The notes under the pieces were generated by a model. That model made no database searches, was not told the DNA's origin, and worked only from the letters and a program-made list of their open reading frames with translations. Shown here one piece after another: positions 6,701 through 12,663 of a stretch of DNA of 12,984 nt. This DNA comes from an uncultured Veillonella sp. (GTDB taxonomy: Bacteria; Bacillota; Negativicutes; Veillonellales; Veillonellaceae), in NCBI GenBank assembly GCA_934202095.1, contig CAKPXN010000035.1, positions 1-12,984 of the forward strand, read 5' to 3'. How positions within the stretch are numbered: the stretch's first letter is position 1; each line of letters begins with the position of its first letter. Both the position numbers and the translations under genes were made by a program.

Positions 6701-8005
6701 ATAGCCATCGCGTACCTTTGTACACTTCATATCTTGACCGCCAATATCCAAGATAAAGGATACATCAGGGCAGAAGAATTGAGCAGCTCGATAATGGGCG
6801 ATTGTTTCTACTTCCCCAATATCGATGCCAAGAGCGCGTTTCAAGAATGCTTCGCCGTATCCTGTTACACCAGAATGAGCGATATAAGCCCCTTTTGGCA
6901 ATAAGCTATAGATTTTCTCAATGAGTTCTTGAGATTTTTCTAATGGCTTGCCATGATTTGGACCGTAGTGAGAGAAGATGATCTCATTTTTACTATTGAT
7001 TAACACGACTTTCAATGTCGTAGAACCCGCATCGATACCAAGGTAACATGGACCTTCGGCATCTTTAATATCACCCTTTGGTGTTACCGCCTTAGCGTGA
7101 CGTGCGCGGAATGCCTCTAATTCTTCTTCATTCTTAAACAACGGATCAACACGATCGGTAGCTTCCATTGGTACACCAATAAGCGCACCAATTTCTTTAG
7201 TTAACTCACCAACCGTAATATCACGGCACTCATCATTCATGAGGGCTGCGCCTAGGGCAATAAACAACTCACCATTTTCAGGGATGATACGATGAGCTTC
7301 ATCAAGTTCCAATGTGTCACAGAAACATTGACGTAATTCGGATAAGAAGGTCAATGGACCACCAAGGAATGCTACATTACCTTCGATTTTATGACCGCAC
7401 GCAAGACCAGCAATTGTTTGGTTTACAATAGCTTGAAATACGGATTTAGCAATATTTTCATGAGATGCACCTTGGTTGAGCAATGCTTGCACATCTGTTT
7501 TCGCAAATACGCCACAGCGAGCAGCAATCGGATAGATAGTATCCGAATTCATCGCTAATTGATTAAGACCGGATGCATCAGTTTGCAATAATGTTGCCAT
7601 TTGATCGATGAAAGCACCTGTACCACCGGCACAAGAACCATTCATGCGATGTTCTGCAGTACGGCCTAGGTAAGTAACCTTAGCATCTTCACCACCAAGT
7701 TCGATAATAACATCTGTTTGTGGGTACAATGCTTTTATCGCCTTTGTTTCGGCAATTACTTCTTGCACAAAAGGTATACGCACCTTATCAGCCATCGCCA
7801 TACCGCCAGAACCTGTAATTGCTACATGTACTTTTGCATCTTCATAGCCCACTTGAGCCTCTTGTAGCAATGTATGAACAGTATCCAGAATATTGGCGTA
7901 ATGTCGGATATATTTTTTATACAAATAATTATCTTGTTCGTCCAACAAAACGACCTTGACCGTTGTAGAGCCAACATCGATCCCCATACGTAAGGATTTT
8001 TGCAT
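3749..8005 (-). CDS. Giant 2-hydroxyacyl-CoA dehydratase activase fusion protein
   Basis: This 1418-residue cytoplasmic protein is built like the COG1924-COG3580-COG3581 fusions. Module 1 (about 5-262) is a BadF/BadG/BcrA/BcrD-type ASKHA ATPase with GIDVGSTTVKVVLLD (8-22), ELGGEDAK (102-109), SCAGGTGAF (124-132, Cys125) and ARCGVFAKT (162-170, Cys164). The two cysteines match the bridging [4Fe-4S] ligands of HgdC-type activases. Module 2 (about 321-577) repeats this with GIDAGSTTLKVVLI, DIGGQDMK, ACSSGCGSF (Cys445) and SRCTVFMNS (Cys484). A linker with CGLCSNNC (608-615) and Cys634 precedes a DUF2229-like region (about 675-890, with ACYP and YPCIQHGPKE). The C-terminal part (about 1024-1418) has a second ACYP, GGGCRATNY and PFGCLPNHV and resembles dehydratase subunits. 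By family it should drive ATP-dependent low-potential electron transfer, but the reaction is unknown. The start is placed at 8005 because AGAGAGG lies 5 bases upstream. An in-frame ATG at 8059 lacks such a site. Confidence 0.85.
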   Translation of the reverse strand: MQKSLRMGIDVGSTTVKVVLLDEQDNYLYKKYIRHYANILDTVHTLLQEAQVGYEDAKVHVAITGSGGMAMADKVRIPFVQEVIAETKAIKALYPQTDVIIELGGEDAKVTYLGRTAEHRMNGSCAGGTGAFIDQMATLLQTDASGLNQLAMNSDTIYPIAARCGVFAKTDVQALLNQGASHENIAKSVFQAIVNQTIAGLACGHKIEGNVAFLGGPLTFLSELRQCFCDTLELDEAHRIIPENGELFIALGAALMNDECRDITVGELTKEIGALIGVPMEATDRVDPLFKNEEELEAFRARHAKAVTPKGDIKDAEGPCYLGIDAGSTTLKVVLINSKNEIIFSHYGPNHGKPLEKSQELIEKIYSLLPKGAYIAHSGVTGYGEAFLKRALGIDIGEVETIAHYRAAQFFCPDVSFILDIGGQDMKCTKVRDGYIEDIVLNEACSSGCGSFIDTFATSLRLPIEQFAKEGLLAPMPIDLGSRCTVFMNSKVKQAQKEGATVPDIAAGLAYSVIKNALYKVLKVKDPKELGDHIVVQGGTFYNEAVLRAFEKLMGVEVIRPDVSGLMGAYGMALLASEAAEELQNQHSSLLDVDGLKSLQVSTSMRNCGLCSNNCMLTINAFSDGRTYVTGNRCDRGAGDMIQEKHKPVPNMVEVKLRRYFDYFLKKNISEFEGKLRIGIPRVLNMYEDFPFWFTFFNQLGCEVVLSDYTTKDQYNKAIDTIPSDTACYPAKAVHGHIRDLSQAQVDLIWYPCIQHGPKEFSRDNNYHCPMVISYPELIRNNMQDVMGKTPFYAPFLPLADKKSLVPALVKALKDLPFSKSEISNAVETAWAEQEKCKADYREMTKKTVSRLVAEQVPTIVLAGRPYHLDSGINHGIPELITSLGMAVLTEDGVAPLGKDIKHLRVVDQWSYHSRLYHAAEFVSRTEGFQIVELNSFGCGLDSIVADQVKDILSAKHKIHTLLKIDEGTNLGAVTIRLRSLQSVMERSMRKHHNPEAPVETVVDDTPAYDYERVIFTEEMRKTYKILVPQMSPLHFQLLEPVLKSEGYDFDMLPAPTREDVEVGLKYINNDACYPAIIVVGQLMSALLSGKYDVNKTAVIISQTGGGCRATNYIGYLRKALIDAGMKQVPILSLNASDMERQPGFKLTKSFLHRMIQAVVYGDALMQCVLATRPYEINPGSADALCDYWVKKLRERITKANIFQYSKYIKNIIEDFDNLPVDKSKPKPRVGVVGEIYVKFHPSANNHINELIEKEGGEVVTSGLLDFFLYCAMDSTYRAKHLDGTWLSGFFGSLAREALELYRLPYAKAVAASKHFDPLQRMTKVAKEAAHYIDLGNQCGEGWFLTGDMIDLIEKGAKQVVCLQPFGCLPNHVSGKGMVKTLSEAYPDVRIAAIDYDPGSSAVNQANRLKLLLATMFE

Positions 8006-8110
8006 ATATACCTCTCTTGAAAAATGAAGAATTGGCACGCTCGCACCATTTTTCTTCATACATTTAAGTAAAAGTTAAATAATAAAGCTTTTAACTTCAC
8101 ATCTAAAAAA

Positions 8111-8131
8111 TTAAATATTAAATATTAAATA
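8111..8131. repeat. Three tandem copies of TTAAATA
   Basis: Three perfect head-to-tail copies of TTAAATA lie just downstream (on the - strand) of a TATAAT box, in the predicted 5' leader of the activase gene. They may be simple AT-rich slippage sequence, an UP-like element or a regulator site. The copy number is too low to call iterons. Confidence 0.5.
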
Positions 8132-8132
8132 T

Positions 8133-8138
8133 ATTATA
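8133..8138 (-). promoter_or_regulatory. Candidate -10 element, proximal promoter of the activase gene
   Basis: A perfect TATAAT reads on the - strand about 130 bases before the activase start. No good -35 was found 16-18 bases upstream. The AT-rich surroundings make a chance match likely. Confidence 0.3.
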
Positions 8139-8167
8139 CAACAAACAGAGATTAATTCTAGGTTTTA

Positions 8168-8197
8168 TCATATTCCAATGTGGTATATGGAACATGA
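8168..8197. promoter_or_regulatory. Imperfect 30-bp inverted repeat, candidate operator
   Basis: The arms TCATATTCCA (8168-8177) and TGGAACATGA (8188-8197) match at 9 of 10 positions around a 10-base spacer. It lies between the two candidate - strand promoters of the activase gene, where a bound regulator could block the distal promoter or affect the proximal one. No T run follows on either strand, so it is not a terminator. Confidence 0.4.
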
Positions 8198-8243
8198 CTA
8201 TTCCTAATAAAATATATTTAAATCTATATGTCGTGTATTTTTT

Positions 8244-8252
8244 ATTATACCA
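8244..8252 (-). promoter_or_regulatory. Candidate extended -10 promoter of the activase gene (distal)
   Basis: TGGTATAAT on the - strand is a perfect extended -10 (TGn plus TATAAT). A -35 is not evident, as is usual for extended -10 promoters. Transcription from here would give a leader of about 230 bases that includes the inverted repeat at 8168-8197. Confidence 0.4.
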
Positions 8253-8305
8253 CTCCCACGTGAAAAGTTTTGTGTGCAAAGATACATTAACTGCGTAAAA
8301 CTTAC

Positions 8306-8342
8306 AAAAAAGAGACCTTAATAACTATTAAAGCCTCTTTTT
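8306..8342 (-). terminator. Terminator at the end of the pdu operon
   Basis: AAAAAAGAG (8306-8314) pairs with CTCTTTTT (8335-8342), continued with small mismatches by CTTAATA against TATTAAAG. A T run follows on the - strand. It lies about 34 bases after the pduQ stop, and the T run on the other strand could also allow + strand termination. It separates the operon from the activase promoters. Confidence 0.75.
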
Positions 8343-8375
8343 AAGTATCCATTAATACTAGTCTTATATTGTGTT

Positions 8376-9494
8376 TTATAAAACATTTCTATATAACTTA
8401 ATTAAATCATTTCGATTAGCTGGATATGGATTAAATCGATAACACATATCCTCTAACGCTCTATCGGCCATTAGATTTAATTTTCCCTCAGCTGTGGCCT
8501 TATCTATGCCGAAATCAGTAAGTGTCATTGGACATCCTAAAGTGCGTTGCAATTTAATAATTGCTTCTAACAAAGCACCTAATTTCTTTTCTTCTGAAGA
8601 TTCATGCGATGCAAAGCCCAATTTAGCAGATAAATGTGCATACTTTTTCGCTACTTCAGGGTTATGAGAACAGTTAAAGGCAATTACATAAGGTAAAAGC
8701 ATGCTATTAGCAAGGCCATGAGGCACATGAAACTGTCCTCCCAACTGATGTGCCATAGCATGAACAATACCTACTCCGGCCTTATTAAAAGAAAGTCCTG
8801 CAAGGCATGATGCTTCATGCATAGACATGCGGTCTTGATCTGTAGCTGTTGTTTTATGACATTTTGGTAAGTATTCAAAAACAAGTTCAATTGCCTGTTG
8901 AGCTAAAGCATCGGTAAAGTTATTTGCTGCCGTTGCCACATAGGCTTCAAGTGCATGAACTAATACATCCATGCCACTATAAGCAGTAACACCTGGTGGA
9001 GATGTTTTTACAAATAATGGCGTTAATAATGCTTCATCAGGTAGTACTGCATCGTCCACAAGAGGATATTTTATCTTAGTTTCGCTGTCCGTAAGAACCG
9101 CAAAAGATGTAACCTCTGAGCCAGTCCCACTAGTGGTAGGAATAGCAATGAAAGATTTAATATTCATATGCTTTAACTTACGTCCAAAATAGGCTATACC
9201 TTTACTCATATCAATACAAGAGCCCCCACCTATGGCGATAATTATAGAAGGTTTAATACCTTGCATATATTCAATCCCCTTAGCGACATGCGAGATTGGA
9301 GGATCTGGTACAACATCAGTATAAATGCTGACCTCATTTTTATTATCCATTAACCCCATTACATAAGAAAGGCTTGGAGAATCTTTTAAAAATGGATCAC
9401 ATATGATTAGGATGGATTCATTATTAAATTCTGTAAGTCGATTCAACGAATCTGATCCTGCATAAATTTGAGTTGGAAAAGTCCATTTATCCAC
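8376..9494 (-). CDS. pduQ: Iron-dependent alcohol dehydrogenase, propanol dehydrogenase PduQ type
   Basis: This 372-residue group III (iron-containing) alcohol dehydrogenase is predicted to reduce propionaldehyde to 1-propanol with NADH, recycling NAD for PduP inside the microcompartment. The NAD-binding motif is AIGGGSCIDMSKG (87-99), followed by IPTTSGTGSEVT (118-129). The metal ligands expected from FucO-type enzymes are Asp176 and His180 in SGMDVLVHALEAY, His245 in GIVHAMAHQLGG and His259 in VPHGLAN. Spacings match the family, and the length is typical of PduQ. The start is GTG at 9494, served by AGGTGG 7 bases upstream, which overlaps the stop of pduP; 11 bases separate the two genes. 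It is the last gene of the operon, ahead of a terminator. EutG is the closest alternative name. The neighbours favour PduQ. Confidence 0.88.
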   Translation of the reverse strand: MDKWTFPTQIYAGSDSLNRLTEFNNESILIICDPFLKDSPSLSYVMGLMDNKNEVSIYTDVVPDPPISHVAKGIEYMQGIKPSIIIAIGGGSCIDMSKGIAYFGRKLKHMNIKSFIAIPTTSGTGSEVTSFAVLTDSETKIKYPLVDDAVLPDEALLTPLFVKTSPPGVTAYSGMDVLVHALEAYVATAANNFTDALAQQAIELVFEYLPKCHKTTATDQDRMSMHEASCLAGLSFNKAGVGIVHAMAHQLGGQFHVPHGLANSMLLPYVIAFNCSHNPEVAKKYAHLSAKLGFASHESSEEKKLGALLEAIIKLQRTLGCPMTLTDFGIDKATAEGKLNLMADRALEDMCYRFNPYPANRNDLIKLYRNVL

Positions 9495-9505
9495 ATGCTC
9501 ACCAC

Positions 9506-10936
9506 CTATCGAATATTAAATCCTGTCGTTAAGCAACATCTACGACGTCGTGCAAAGCATCGCGCAGATGTAGTCGATTCCCCAGTAGGTGTAGCGATTG
9601 TAAAGGTTGTCGTACCTTCACCACTAAATCCAAGGCCCGCATAGGATGGACCATTTTTAACAAAAATAGATGTTTTCATTTTACGCGCCATTCGATTAAG
9701 GCGTTCCATATTCAAGGAATGCATTGTTGCTGTATGATGTAAGCCTGCTTCTAACATCAAGCATACTTCGAGGCCTTCATCAAAGCTGTCTACTGTCACA
9801 ACTGGGAGAATAGGCATCAACATTTCAATAACTGCAAATGGATGGTCTTTAGGAGTACGTATAATAATCAATCGTGGATCACCATTATATGGGATACGTG
9901 CCGCATCAAGTATAACGCTAGCATTCTTACCAACAAACTTTTTATTTGGTGTCCCATTAGGTAATACAGTTAAGTCTACCAAACGTTGAATATCTTGTTG
10001 ATTTTCAACGAGTACACAGCCTACTCTCACCATTTCTTGAACCAACTGTGGCTCAATTTGACGCATTGCAACGACACTCTTTTCAGCAATACATAAAATA
10101 TTATTATCAAGGCTAGCACCGAGAACAATATCTTGAGCTGCCTTTTTTATATCTGCGGTTTCATCTACAAAAGCTGGTGGATTACCAGCACCTGCACCAA
10201 TCACCTTTTTGCCACTTTGTAGTGCTTGTTTTACTACACCAGGGCCACCAGTAACAACCAATAAACTTACATCTGGATGTACCATCATCTCTTGAGCAGA
10301 CTCAATAGATGGTTCACTAAGTGTAACGATAAGGTTTTCAATGCCAATCGATTTAGAAATAATTTGGTTAAGTTCACTAACTAACAATCGACTGAGATGC
10401 TTAGCACCAGGATGCACACTAAAAAATACTGCATTCCCTGCTGCTAGCATACCAATTGTATTACATATTAAAGTTTCTGCTGGATTAGTACTTGGGGTAA
10501 TAGCACCAATAACACCGTAAGCAGATAATTCATACAATGTCATACCATTATCACCAGTTTCACACTCTGTGACAAGATCTTCTACTCCAGGTGTTTTATC
10601 TAGAGTAAGATTCAATTTCAGTACTTTATCCGCAACACGACCCATACCTGTTTCTTCAACAGTTTTTAAAGCCAACTCTTGTACTCGTGGACGCATAGCA
10701 GCACGAATATCTGCTATTACCTTCTCACGAGTTGCCAAAGTGCAATCTTCAAAGCGTTCTTGTGCTACTTTTGCTGCTTGAATTGCTTCATCAACTGTAT
10801 CAAATACGCCTGGTTCAACTTGCCCTCTAGATGCTTGTTTGATACGTTGTGATGAAGCTGTTTCTTGCTTTTTCCCCTCTAATACATCTATAACCATGGA
10901 GCGAATCATTTCTTTCAACTGTATATTATTTTCCAT
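9506..10936 (-). CDS. pduP: CoA-acylating propionaldehyde dehydrogenase PduP (EutE-like)
   Basis: This 476-residue enzyme oxidises propionaldehyde to propionyl-CoA with NAD and CoA inside the microcompartment. The catalytic cysteine is Cys282 in LDNNILCIAEK (276-286). Other family features are TPSTNPAET (147-155), VVTGGPGVVKQAL (227-239), a glycine-rich GAGAGNPPAFVD (247-258) and the C-terminal FTIATPTGESTTSARCFARRR. The first 20 or so residues (NNIQLKEMIRSMVIDVLEG) form a probable amphipathic helix, followed by a polar linker of about 20 residues. This matches the shell-targeting peptide of PduP. Two ATG codons stand in tandem (10939 and 10936). The second is chosen because GGAGG lies 6 bases before it, against 3 for the first. 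The frame is open up to 10978 but without a ribosome binding site. EutE is the alternative name; the pduL-M-N-P-Q order favours PduP. Confidence 0.9.
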   Translation of the reverse strand: MENNIQLKEMIRSMVIDVLEGKKQETASSQRIKQASRGQVEPGVFDTVDEAIQAAKVAQERFEDCTLATREKVIADIRAAMRPRVQELALKTVEETGMGRVADKVLKLNLTLDKTPGVEDLVTECETGDNGMTLYELSAYGVIGAITPSTNPAETLICNTIGMLAAGNAVFFSVHPGAKHLSRLLVSELNQIISKSIGIENLIVTLSEPSIESAQEMMVHPDVSLLVVTGGPGVVKQALQSGKKVIGAGAGNPPAFVDETADIKKAAQDIVLGASLDNNILCIAEKSVVAMRQIEPQLVQEMVRVGCVLVENQQDIQRLVDLTVLPNGTPNKKFVGKNASVILDAARIPYNGDPRLIIIRTPKDHPFAVIEMLMPILPVVTVDSFDEGLEVCLMLEAGLHHTATMHSLNMERLNRMARKMKTSIFVKNGPSYAGLGFSGEGTTTFTIATPTGESTTSARCFARRRRCCLTTGFNIR

Positions 10937-11049
10937 CATGAACCTCCATATAGGTTGCATGGCTGATGCAATGACCATCTTAACTTACGGTGTACACAAT
11001 CAGAGATACATTCATGATGTGACACAATAACTAGGTTTAACTCTGGCAC
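10936..11049 (-). CDS. Possible small protein between pduN and pduP
   Basis: A frame of 37 codons starts with GTG at 11049 and ends with TGA at 10936-10938, so its stop overlaps the pduP ATG as TGATG. AGGA lies about 8 bases before the GTG. The product would begin MPELNLVIVSHHECISDC and carry three cysteines and several histidines. I do not recognise it. It occupies the place of pduO in classical pdu operons, but no resemblance to a corrinoid adenosyltransferase is seen. It may be a coupling leader, a remnant or a chance frame. The spacer also holds a 6-bp stem (10955-10960 with 10966-10971) just upstream of the pduP ribosome binding site. Confidence 0.22.
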   Translation of the reverse strand: MPELNLVIVSHHECISDCVHRKLRWSLHQPCNLYGGS

Positions 11050-11067
11050 CAGCTATTTCCTATACAA

Positions 11068-11334
11068 TTATTTTTCAAAACTATCAATAATACCCACAAT
11101 AGCACAATCTACTGCGGTGCCTCTATCATCTTCGAAAATATGCCGTGCCGATGAGCCTCGAGTTAGAAGCACATATTCACCTTCACCAGCACATACTGTA
11201 TCGACGGCGATTTCTATGCGCCCCGTCAACTCTTGTTCTCCGTCGAGAATGTCCACCATCATCAGTTTCATTCCCTTTAGAGATTCATGCTTTTGAGTAG
11301 ATACGATACTACCCACAACTTTACCGACTTGCAT
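11068..11334 (-). CDS. pduN: Microcompartment vertex protein PduN (EutN/CcmL family)
   Basis: This 88-residue protein forms the pentamers that close the vertices of the icosahedral protein shell. It has the EutN/CcmL pattern throughout: MQVGKVVGSIVSTQKH (1-16), SLKGMKLMMVD (18-28), IAVDTVCAGEGEYVLLTRGS (42-61), SSARH (61-65) and a final VDCAIVGIIDS (75-85). Length is normal for the family. The start is ATG 11334, preceded by AAGGGA at 9 bases. A TTG at 11352 in frame is less likely because family proteins begin at the M-x-V-G-K-V strand. The first 14 bases overlap the end of pduM, so the two are probably translationally coupled. Confidence 0.93.
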   Translation of the reverse strand: MQVGKVVGSIVSTQKHESLKGMKLMMVDILDGEQELTGRIEIAVDTVCAGEGEYVLLTRGSSARHIFEDDRGTAVDCAIVGIIDSFEK

Positions 11335-11812
11335 ACTTCTCGTTCCCTTCAATTATTGTGATACCTAAGCGCTCGATTTCATCTCGAGCAGCCATGGTGA
11401 ACCGTTGTCCCCTATATATGACGATAATAGACTGACTTTCACAAGATCTAACAAAAGAGGCCGTTATCCAAGCTTGATGACTAGCATATATAGGACGACC
11501 AAATTTATCTAAAAATTTGATAGGCCAATCTAGAATGACTGATGGATTCATCAACGAGGTTACAGGAACTGCTAGGCGTATTGTCACCTCACAGTCATAG
11601 GCTAATGCACGATGCAAATAAGTAACCCAAGGCACCAATGTATCGCCCATTAACTCTCGTATATGACCATAATCTATACCACTGAAAGAAATGAGTTGAT
11701 TCTGCAACAATATATGTTCATCATAGCTATTGCACTCTGTGACCATAAACGTAGCAGTGGATGTCATACGCTTTTCTAGGCGTTCTAGCACCAGTTTAAC
11801 TAATGCATCCAT
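11321..11812 (-). CDS. pduM: Microcompartment protein PduM
   Basis: This 163-residue protein resembles PduM, a structural component needed for assembly of the propanediol microcompartment in Salmonella, with no known enzymatic activity. Features shared with PduM are an N-terminal helix (MDALVKLVLERLEKR), an HRALAYDCEVTIRLA segment (67-81, like HDALAFGVRVHISLH in enteric PduM), a short LDKFGRPIYA stretch (101-110) and a C-terminal IIVIYRGQRFTMAARDE (129-145). Length is also the same. Conservation is low, so the call rests partly on position between pduL/eutJ and pduN. The ATG at 11812 is chosen because it lies one base after the eutJ stop and gives the family length. An in-frame start at 11836 would overlap eutJ. 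GTGAG lies 7 bases upstream as a weak ribosome binding site. Confidence 0.8.
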   Translation of the reverse strand: MDALVKLVLERLEKRMTSTATFMVTECNSYDEHILLQNQLISFSGIDYGHIRELMGDTLVPWVTYLHRALAYDCEVTIRLAVPVTSLMNPSVILDWPIKFLDKFGRPIYASHQAWITASFVRSCESQSIIVIYRGQRFTMAARDEIERLGITIIEGNEKYASR

Positions 11813-11813
11813 A

Positions 11814-12650
11814 TTAATGCTCACTTCCCATGGCAATCCCTAAGGGCGTTACAAATTCTGGATATAATGGCTTATCTACGGGCAATCCTATATATTGACT
11901 GAAAGTTTTTGTGAATTCCTCAAAATTAGAAGCACCACCTACAACAACAATAGGAGTCCCCTTTTCATAGCCACCCTCTTGCAACGCACGCTTAGAAATA
12001 GCTGCCATTTTTTCAACAACAGGCCGTATGGTTGCATATACATCGCGTTTATTTGCTTCATTGCGCTTATAAGCCTCCGCTTCAGGGATGGAAATCCCAT
12101 AGGCCCCGCTAATTACGAGGTTCATATGGGTACCTCCTGTAGGCTCATCTACGGTATATACAACTTGGCCATCTTTTAAAATGCTTATGCCCGTAGTACC
12201 ACCACCGACGTCAATAACAGCTCCATCGGTGATGCCTAGCACATTAGCAGCAGCGGTAGGCTCGTCTAAAATACAGGTTACTTCAAAACCGGCACTTTCA
12301 AGAACATGACCTACTACATCTTTATTCTTGCCTATCGTTCCAGGTGGAACGGCTGCTGCAGCATATACAAGTTCTGTGCCTAAGGCTGCTTCCGCCTTAG
12401 CCTTTAGCGCTCGCGTAATCGTAACAGCTCCCACATAGTCAACTACAAGGCCATCTCGAATAGATTCGTTGTATTCAAAGGCACCATATATAGGTTTACC
12501 TTTATCGTTTACTACGGATAGGACAATAGATGATGTACCAAGGTCAATGCCTACACGCAAATTCTTTTGATTATGAGAGCTCACTTGTTTAGACTCTACA
12601 AGATCAGAGAACTCTTGCAAGGTATTATTTGCCTTTTTCAAACCTTTCAT
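11814..12650 (-). CDS. eutJ: Microcompartment Hsp70/actin-like ATPase EutJ
   Basis: This 278-residue member of the actin/Hsp70 ATPase fold is named EutJ in ethanolamine operons and is also found in many Firmicute pdu operons. Its role is thought to be chaperone-like or in microcompartment assembly or enzyme reactivation, but is not established. Visible are the phosphate-1 motif RVGIDLGTSSIVLSVV (32-47), LDEPTAAANVLG (128-139), the phosphate-2 motif VIDVGGGTTGISIL (145-158) and the adenosine motif VVVGGASNFEE (235-245). It lacks the Hsp70 substrate domain. Length agrees with EutJ (about 279). ATG codons stand in tandem at 12653 and 12650. The second has the better spacing, 5 bases after AGGTG. 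It begins 13 bases after the pduL stop and ends one base before pduM. Confidence 0.9.
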   Translation of the reverse strand: MKGLKKANNTLQEFSDLVESKQVSSHNQKNLRVGIDLGTSSIVLSVVNDKGKPIYGAFEYNESIRDGLVVDYVGAVTITRALKAKAEAALGTELVYAAAAVPPGTIGKNKDVVGHVLESAGFEVTCILDEPTAAANVLGITDGAVIDVGGGTTGISILKDGQVVYTVDEPTGGTHMNLVISGAYGISIPEAEAYKRNEANKRDVYATIRPVVEKMAAISKRALQEGGYEKGTPIVVVGGASNFEEFTKTFSQYIGLPVDKPLYPEFVTPLGIAMGSEH

Positions 12651-12663
12651 CATATCACCTACT

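Larger units (their letters stand above)
8006..8375. other. AT-rich regulatory region between pduQ and the activase gene
   Basis: These 370 bases carry no convincing gene. They contain the ribosome binding site of the activase gene (AGAGAGG, 8011-8017, - strand), a triple 7-bp repeat, two candidate - strand promoters, an imperfect 30-bp inverted repeat and the terminator of the pdu operon. The length and the several dyads suggest that the activase gene is regulated and has a 5' leader of roughly 120 or 230 bases. Confidence 0.5.

Noticed and set aside
6211..6904. Overlapping + strand frames inside the activase gene
   Set aside because: They are antisense to the conserved module 2 and linker of the fusion protein, and their translations resemble nothing known.
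8111..8131. TTAAATA repeats as replication iterons or an origin
   Set aside because: There are only three short A/T copies, with no DnaA-box cluster, replication gene or partition gene nearby.
8376..9494. Lactaldehyde reductase FucO
   Set aside because: It shares the same fold and metal ligands, but the position right after pduP at the end of a microcompartment operon favours PduQ.
10940..11067. Cobalamin riboswitch upstream of pduP
   Set aside because: No recognisable B12-box or the expected multi-helix core was found, and the space is too short for a full aptamer.
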